A stretch of DNA of 64,000 bases from Bacteroidota bacterium (lineage in GTDB: Bacteria; Bacteroidota; Ignavibacteria; Kryptoniales; JAKASW01), in contig JAJYIT010000006.1 in the NCBI GenBank assembly GCA_021789975.1, forward strand, positions 99,515 to 163,514. Direction: 5' to 3'. Made by a program: the position numbers and the translations under genes. Shown here piece by piece: positions 63,892 through 64,000 of this stretch. The notes under the pieces are model-generated. The model was not told the origin of the DNA. It was given only the letters and a program-made list of their open reading frames with translations, and did no database searches. The first letter of the stretch is position 1; each line of letters opens with the position of its first letter.

Positions 63892-64000
63892 TAGAAAGAG
63901 TAACCTGACTGCTCCCCATCTTTGATCCAAATTGAATAAGAACAAAATCGTGGTTAATGTCAAGTGACTACTGTCCTTTGTCGTTCGATTAGGTTGATGA

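Overview
The window looks like a chromosomal segment from a member of the Fibrobacteres-Chlorobi-Bacteroidetes (FCB) group, most likely near Ignavibacteria or Chlorobi. The grounds are an Oar-like TonB-dependent receptor, a type IX secretion sorting tail with the FPNPFNP signature, a large Asp-box (BNR/VPS10-like) secreted protein, an 11-gene nuo cluster without nuoEFG, and a kinase-TolB-TPR protein. The lineage is inferred from gene content only; there is no rRNA gene here.

Left part (1-31 kb). An efflux or lipoprotein-export operon (TetR, LolA-like protein, ABC permease) runs off the left edge. Next is a five-gene biotin operon, bioB-bioF-bioD-bioA plus a FabF-like ketosynthase, all overlapping. 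Then come a Ser/Thr kinase with TolB and TPR regions, and a 5-kb pseudogene block in which the front of a TonB receptor is joined to the body of a T9SS-secreted protein and broken by stop codons. An RND efflux pair with its own TetR regulator follows, then a YqaE/Pmp3 membrane peptide, a pdxB-SDR pair, a B12-type radical SAM enzyme, a LacI regulator and the Asp-box protein.

Middle part (31-43 kb). This is an accessory island of short genes from families tied to detoxification, resistance and stress: carboxymuconolactone decarboxylase/AhpD, DoxX x2, VOC x3, SRPBCC, RibD-C/DHFR-like x3 plus a fragment, YciI x3, DUF1569 and a methyltransferase. A MazF-type toxin-antitoxin pair and the wreck of a VapC toxin lie in the opposite orientation. 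A 20-base leader motif recurs upstream of several island genes, and a 21-base hairpin repeat occurs near both ends. This is the region most likely to hold something not yet described.

Right part (43-64 kb). The nuo cluster A-B-C-D-H-I-J-K-L-M-N has a recognisable sigma70-like promoter and unusual Ala/Pro-rich tails on NuoI and NuoB. It is followed by a Tat-exported amidase, rpsU (TTG start) and a hybrid histidine kinase with a degraded ATP-binding domain. The last block is folP, cdaA, a family-2 glycosyltransferase, pcm and miaA, mostly overlapping. A probable lipoprotein gene with no normal start codon closes the window.

Many intergenic spacers, including three inside the nuo cluster, are imperfect inverted repeats built from short degenerate units. 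They differ in sequence flavour but share the same architecture. All start-site choices were made by eye from Shine-Dalgarno-like sequences and family lengths.
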